Under the pieces are notes generated by a model. It saw only the letters and a program-made list of their open reading frames with translations. It was not told where the DNA came from and did no database searches. This document shows positions 8,338 through 11,027 of a stretch of DNA of 11,027 nucleotides, in pieces. Position numbers and translations under genes: made by a program. Where the stretch lies: NCBI GenBank assembly GCA_003024985.2, contig PXIH01S0022320.1; one strand, given 5' to 3'. The number at the start of each line of letters is the position of its first letter. Positions within the stretch are counted from its first letter, which is position 1. Source of the DNA: Euperipatoides rowelli. Lineage: Eukaryota; Onychophora; Udeonychophora; Euonychophora; Peripatopsidae.

Positions 8338-9060
8338 ACCGGAAATGGTGTCATTATATTGCATTGTAAGATATATGCCCTTCCCACTTCCGGTAAAATA
8401 TCCAAGATGGCCGACTTCCGGTTCCTGTTTCTTAAAGGCATAAGGGCTTTTCACAGCCGGAAGTGGCAAAATTCCAGATGGCTGACTTCCTGTTTCCTGC
8501 TAAGGTTCTAGAACACTTCCCATGTCAGATTTTTTTCTATAATGACTTTTCCTTTGTTTTTTTTTTAATTTTATTTTTTGTTTTGTTTATTATGTTTTTG
8601 TTGTTTTTTATTGTTTGTCATATAATACTTTTAGATAAAACTGAAGTTTTTATATTTCTACTGTATAGGCATTTATGCCTAAATCTTTTATATTATTAAA
8701 TAAACATCACAAAATCCAAGATGGCCAACTTCCGGTTCCTGTTTCTTAAAGGTATAGGAGCTTTTTACAGCCGGAAGTGACAAATCCAAGTTGGCTGACT
8801 TCTTGTTTTGGCTGAGGTTCTAGAACACCTCCCATGATCCATCACAAAATCCAAGATGGCTGACTTCCTGTTTAGGTGCTAAACACCCATGATGCATCAC
8901 AAAATCCAAAATGATGGCTATTTGAGTTTCTGAAACACTCCCCATAATGCATTGCTGTTTCCAAGATGGCAGACCAGAAGTGACATCATAGGATGTGCAA
9001 AACTATTATTATTTTTTAACAAAAATTAGAAAAATCCAAGATGGTGACTTCCTGTCACAT
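8338..9060 (+). repeat. Cluster of CCAAGATGGC / ACTTCCGG repeats
   Basis: CCAAGATGGC or close variants occur about eight times (from 8402, 8474, 8716, 8786, 8851, 8906, 8961 and 9036), mostly followed by TGACTTCCTG or GACTTCCGG. A composite module of about 120 bp occurs twice (8400-8525 and 8714-8835). It includes an inverted CAGCCGGAAGTG and a GGTTCTAGAACAC word. Three further units begin at 8831, 8886 and 8941, an exact 55-bp period. A T-rich segment (8530-8700) interrupts the cluster. The words resemble YY1 (CAAGATGGC) and ETS (CCGGAAGT) binding sites, though a simple interspersed satellite is equally possible. Confidence 0.8.
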
Positions 9061-9092
9061 GACCCTCACTACCTTCTCAAAAGCCATTGAGA

Positions 9093-9990
9093 ATGAATCC
9101 AAGCTCTAATATACAGCAAGTAGAAGCCCTGAACATTATTTCAAGCGGAGATATGGAGACTATCCTAAGCCAAGTGATAGATGGCTTATTAGTCACATTG
9201 ATGCAGACTGAGATCACCAATCTTCAGCAACAAATCGCCACTCAAACTAAAGATATTTCTTGCAAGTCAGGAAAAATATAAACGAGAGCAGCAATTAGAT
9301 GTCAAGAAAAAAGAACTTGGTATGTATAAAATTAAAATATTTTTTCTAAGTATATTATTTATTATACAGTATGTTATACTGCATATTAATTTTTTTCCCC
9401 TCTGTTTCATTATTTTAGAAAATTACAAGACATTTCAGTCAGGGCCGGAGGTGATCATGATCAGAGACTTCCCACCGCAATCACCAGCCGTACCCAGATG
9501 CCGAGACTGCAATGAACCAATCCCCACTGAATATGGAAATAATTTTATACAAGCAGTGTTTTATTGCATGAAGCATAAAATGTGTGGGTGTTCCAGCTGT
9601 TCTGATATTGTGGTAGAGAATTAGGATTATTGTGCCATCTCCGAACACAATTACGACGGGTTTGCACAAAAATTGCCTGAATTTTTTGATAATGATATCA
9701 CCAAATTACCATTTCTAGATTCCGTGTTATTTTAAAGTCCAGTGTTGACTTCCACTCTAAATGACACAGAATCCGCCTCTACATTAGCATCTACTCCGGA
9801 TGTAGTAGTGTCTACCGAAGATGAACTACTATTTACTCCGGTTAATCAGTACATCCTTAGAACATTACAGCCACTAAAAATAAAGACAGGAAGCTATATA
9901 TTTAAATGCTACCATACCTCTTGTGACCATCCTGAAATCGAAGGACATATTTCTGTTGTGAACATTACCCATCGAATCAATTGGAACTAA
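9093..9990 (+). pseudogene. Unrecognised two-exon gene with zinc-binding-like cluster, disrupted
   Basis: I do not recognise the family. Exon 1 (9093-9319) starts at ATG 9093, after an in-frame stop at 9060, and encodes a glutamine-rich, coiled-coil-like stretch. An extra base in the A-run near 9271-9276 shifts the frame. Intron 9320-9418 (99 nt) has a GTATGT donor and a long pyrimidine tract before TTTTAG. Exon 2 (9419-9990) is protein-like throughout but has in-frame stops TAG 9622-9624 and TAA 9733-9735. Its first part has C-x2-C-x18-C-x2-H-x2-C-x1-C-x2-C, like a RING or treble-clef zinc site; a later C-x4-C-x-H follows near 9908-9930. The segment between the two stops and after them stays in the same frame, so one original gene of about 260 codons is likely. 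The last stop (9988-9990) overlaps AATAAA. Sequencing error is an alternative for the frameshift but not readily for two stops. Confidence 0.6.
9320..9418 (+). other. Spliceosomal intron in the 9093-9990 gene
   Basis: This 99-nt intron has donor G|GTATGT, an acceptor preceded by a pyrimidine-rich stretch (about 9391-9416), and ends TTTTAG. Joining at these sites keeps frame between the post-frameshift part of exon 1 and exon 2. The copy is therefore not a processed retrocopy. Confidence 0.7.
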
Positions 9991-9994
9991 TAAA
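9989..9994 (+). terminator. Polyadenylation signal AATAAA overlapping the stop codon
   Basis: AATAAA starts at the second base of the TAA stop codon (9988-9990). Such overlap is common in compact viral genomes and rare in animal genes with ordinary 3' UTRs. In AT-rich DNA it can also arise by chance. Confidence 0.45.
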
Positions 9995-10095
9995 TACTAC
10001 GGGATTAAAAAACCCATTACACATCAAAGAATATAAATGTTCCCCTTATGAAAATAAAAAAAAGAAATATTAAACCAAATGTTAAAAAATATCGT

Positions 10096-10221
10096 CCAAT
10101 CAAACCCAAGATGTAATCTCATTGGTTCATCAAGTAATATCTTCTCACCCAATCAAACCTAAGATGTAATCTCATTGGTTCATTGAGTAATATCTTCTCA
10201 GCTAATCATATAAGAGATGTG
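10096..10221 (+). repeat. 53-bp tandem repeat, 2.4 copies, carrying CCAAT boxes in both orientations
   Basis: Units begin at CCAAT 10096 and CCAAT 10149, with a degenerate third (CTAAT) at 10202, all spaced exactly 53 bp. Each full unit also contains an inverted box (ATTGG at 10121 and 10174) and the shared words AAGATGTAATCTC and AGTAATATCTTCTCA. The array stops directly upstream of a TATA box. Confidence 0.9.
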
Positions 10222-10224
10222 CCC

Positions 10225-10234
10225 TATATATAAA
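10225..10234 (+). promoter_or_regulatory. TATA box of the 10315 gene
   Basis: TATATATAAA lies at 10225-10234, 81 bp before the ATG at 10315. Together with the CCAAT array it forms a compact RNA polymerase II promoter. A start of transcription near 10255-10265 would give a leader of about 50-60 nt. Confidence 0.65.
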
Positions 10235-10314
10235 CTTAAAAAACAATTTCTATCATATTTTACCGCTGATACTAGCTGTTTCAACTATGTTATTACAAGT
10301 ACTGTTGAAGCATC

Positions 10315-10737
10315 ATGAGTTATTCTAATGTACCTGAAAATAAAATTTCACCGCAACCCATGAATCATTATATGGATACGCTCTATCAACTATGTGATGG
10401 CCCCAATCATTATGCGGATGCACTTCCACCATATCAGCCATCTAACGGAAATAGATTCTTCTCACCGTCGACTGCTGGAGCACACCCTGAAGGTAATACT
10501 CCATTGGACTTTAATGAAATTCAAACTTCTATTCACCTGTTAATATCAAAAATGGCAAAAACTTTTAATTTCAAAGCTCAGCTATCTTTTGTATGTTATT
10601 ATCATATTAAATGTGTTTACGTTATAATGAAAGAACTGCAGAATAAAATTGATCTTTTACAGCCAACATTATCTGACTCTAGGCTATTAATTATTTTAAC
10701 TTTTTATAGTATATACACATCAATCTGTATATTTTGA
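10315..10737 (+). CDS. Unknown 140-residue protein, intact ORF behind a TATA/CCAAT promoter
   Basis: The ORF begins at ATG 10315 (MSYSNVPEN) and ends at TGA 10735-10737. Residues 1-65 are polar and rich in Pro, Asn and Tyr, as in a flexible region. Residues 68-85 and 105-120 look helical with heptad-like spacing (DFNEIQTSIHLL; KELQNKIDLLQ). The last 17 or so residues are hydrophobic and AT-driven. Codon use becomes A/T-saturated after about 10580, and a GTATGT at 10590 or GGTAATAC near 10491 could be a splice donor, so the true 3' structure may differ. No homology is recognised. The promoter position, the same strand as the disrupted upstream gene and the spacing support a real gene. Confidence 0.5.
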   Translation: MSYSNVPENKISPQPMNHYMDTLYQLCDGPNHYADALPPYQPSNGNRFFSPSTAGAHPEGNTPLDFNEIQTSIHLLISKMAKTFNFKAQLSFVCYYHIKCVYVIMKELQNKIDLLQPTLSDSRLLIILTFYSIYTSICIF

Positions 10738-10875
10738 TTTGATTTATTTGTATAAAGAAAAAAATCCATCCTTAACTCCAGAATAACTGAAATTCAAAGC
10801 TAAAAAATTACTTACTAAAAGGCTGTTACAAGAGACTATATTTATGCCTTTAAATTAAGCTGGATTTATTACTAA
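10738..10875 (+). other. Spacer between the 10315 ORF and the LINE remnant
   Basis: AT-rich with no supported gene. It probably includes badly decayed LINE sequence upstream of the recognisable C-terminal block, as the codons for that region would lie here, but no frame is convincing. Confidence 0.35.
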
Positions 10876-11027
10876 TATGAGGATAGACTTAGAACTTTAA
10901 AGTTATATTCTTTAGAAAGGCGTAGGCTTAGGGGAGATATGATTTAAATTCTTTTTTTTTTTAAATTTAATGAAGATAGTAGAACTAAGGGACATAAATT
11001 CAAGTTAAAAGTTAATAGATCTAGACT
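10876..11027 (+). pseudogene. LINE (CR1/L2/Jockey-like) ORF2 C-terminal remnant, runs off the window
   Basis: From 10876 one frame reads YEDRLRTLKLYSLERRR then RGDMI, followed by TAA (10945-10947). In the same frame it then reads a T-rich stretch, FKFNEDSRTKGHKFKL and VNRSR up to the window end. This order (Y-E-D-R-L ... L-E-R-R-R-x-R-G-D-x-I ... S-R-T-x-G-H-x-x-K-L) is the conserved C-terminus of non-LTR retrotransposon reverse transcriptases. About a dozen residues usually found between the two blocks are missing, replaced by poly-T. Together with the stop this shows a dead copy. The frame is closed upstream (TAA at 10873). Confidence 0.85.

Noticed and set aside
8463-8699. Plus-strand frame rich in Phe and Leu
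   Set aside because: It starts in the repeat cluster with a non-ATG codon and continues through a T-rich stretch; its hydrophobicity is only composition.
9481-9669. Minus-strand frame of 62 codons
   Set aside because: It is antisense to the zinc-cluster exon, which is far more protein-like.
1-11027. tRNA, rRNA, CRISPR or bacterial-type signals
   Set aside because: No cloverleaf with A/B boxes, no rRNA-like conserved blocks and no spaced identical repeats were seen; the sequence is eukaryotic nuclear DNA.

Overview
The window is AT-rich nuclear DNA of an animal. Introns are long and AT-rich, genes are sparse, and several families of interspersed repeat are present. The motif TAGGCCTA recurs (near 1773, 3291, 3543 and 5680); I associate it with marine invertebrates such as echinoderms or molluscs, but I cannot name the species. 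Nothing looks bacterial: there are no operons, tRNAs, rRNAs or CRISPR arrays.

Left part (1-7600). The minus strand carries the 5' half of CLP1, the RNA 5'-hydroxyl kinase and pre-mRNA cleavage/tRNA-splicing factor. It starts at 6974 and reads leftwards through five coding exons (6974-6948, 4472-4401, 1901-1824, 1213-1100, 862-737). Together they encode 139 residues, ending just before the P-loop exon, which lies outside the window. The intron between exons 4 and 5 is a U12-type AT-AC intron. Exon 2 (72 nt, phase 0 at both ends) has no counterpart in the human protein as I remember it. Intron 2 holds two ~650-bp copies of one MITE in opposite orientation, flanked by TTAA. Intron 1 and the upstream region share a diverged ~130-bp repeat. 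The presumed promoter side has CCAAT boxes and a cluster of TCTAGCTCGTTG words that form hairpins.

Middle (7600-9060). A decayed non-LTR retrotransposon fragment (7792-7929) is followed by AT-rich sequence ending in a LINE-like tail near 8330. From 8338 to 9060 there is a cluster of related short repeats built from CCAAGATGGC and ACTTCCGG words, part of it with an exact 55-bp period.

Right part (9093-10737). Two plus-strand genes of unknown family lie close together. The first (9093-9990) has one clear intron, a Cys/His zinc-binding-like cluster, a frameshift and two in-frame stops, so it looks like a pseudogene; its final stop overlaps a polyadenylation signal. The second (10315-10737) is an intact ORF preceded by a compact promoter: a 53-bp tandem repeat with CCAAT boxes in both orientations, then a TATA box. 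The compact layout suggests a captured viral or mobile-element module, but this is inference. The window ends in another LINE reverse-transcriptase C-terminal remnant (10876-11027).
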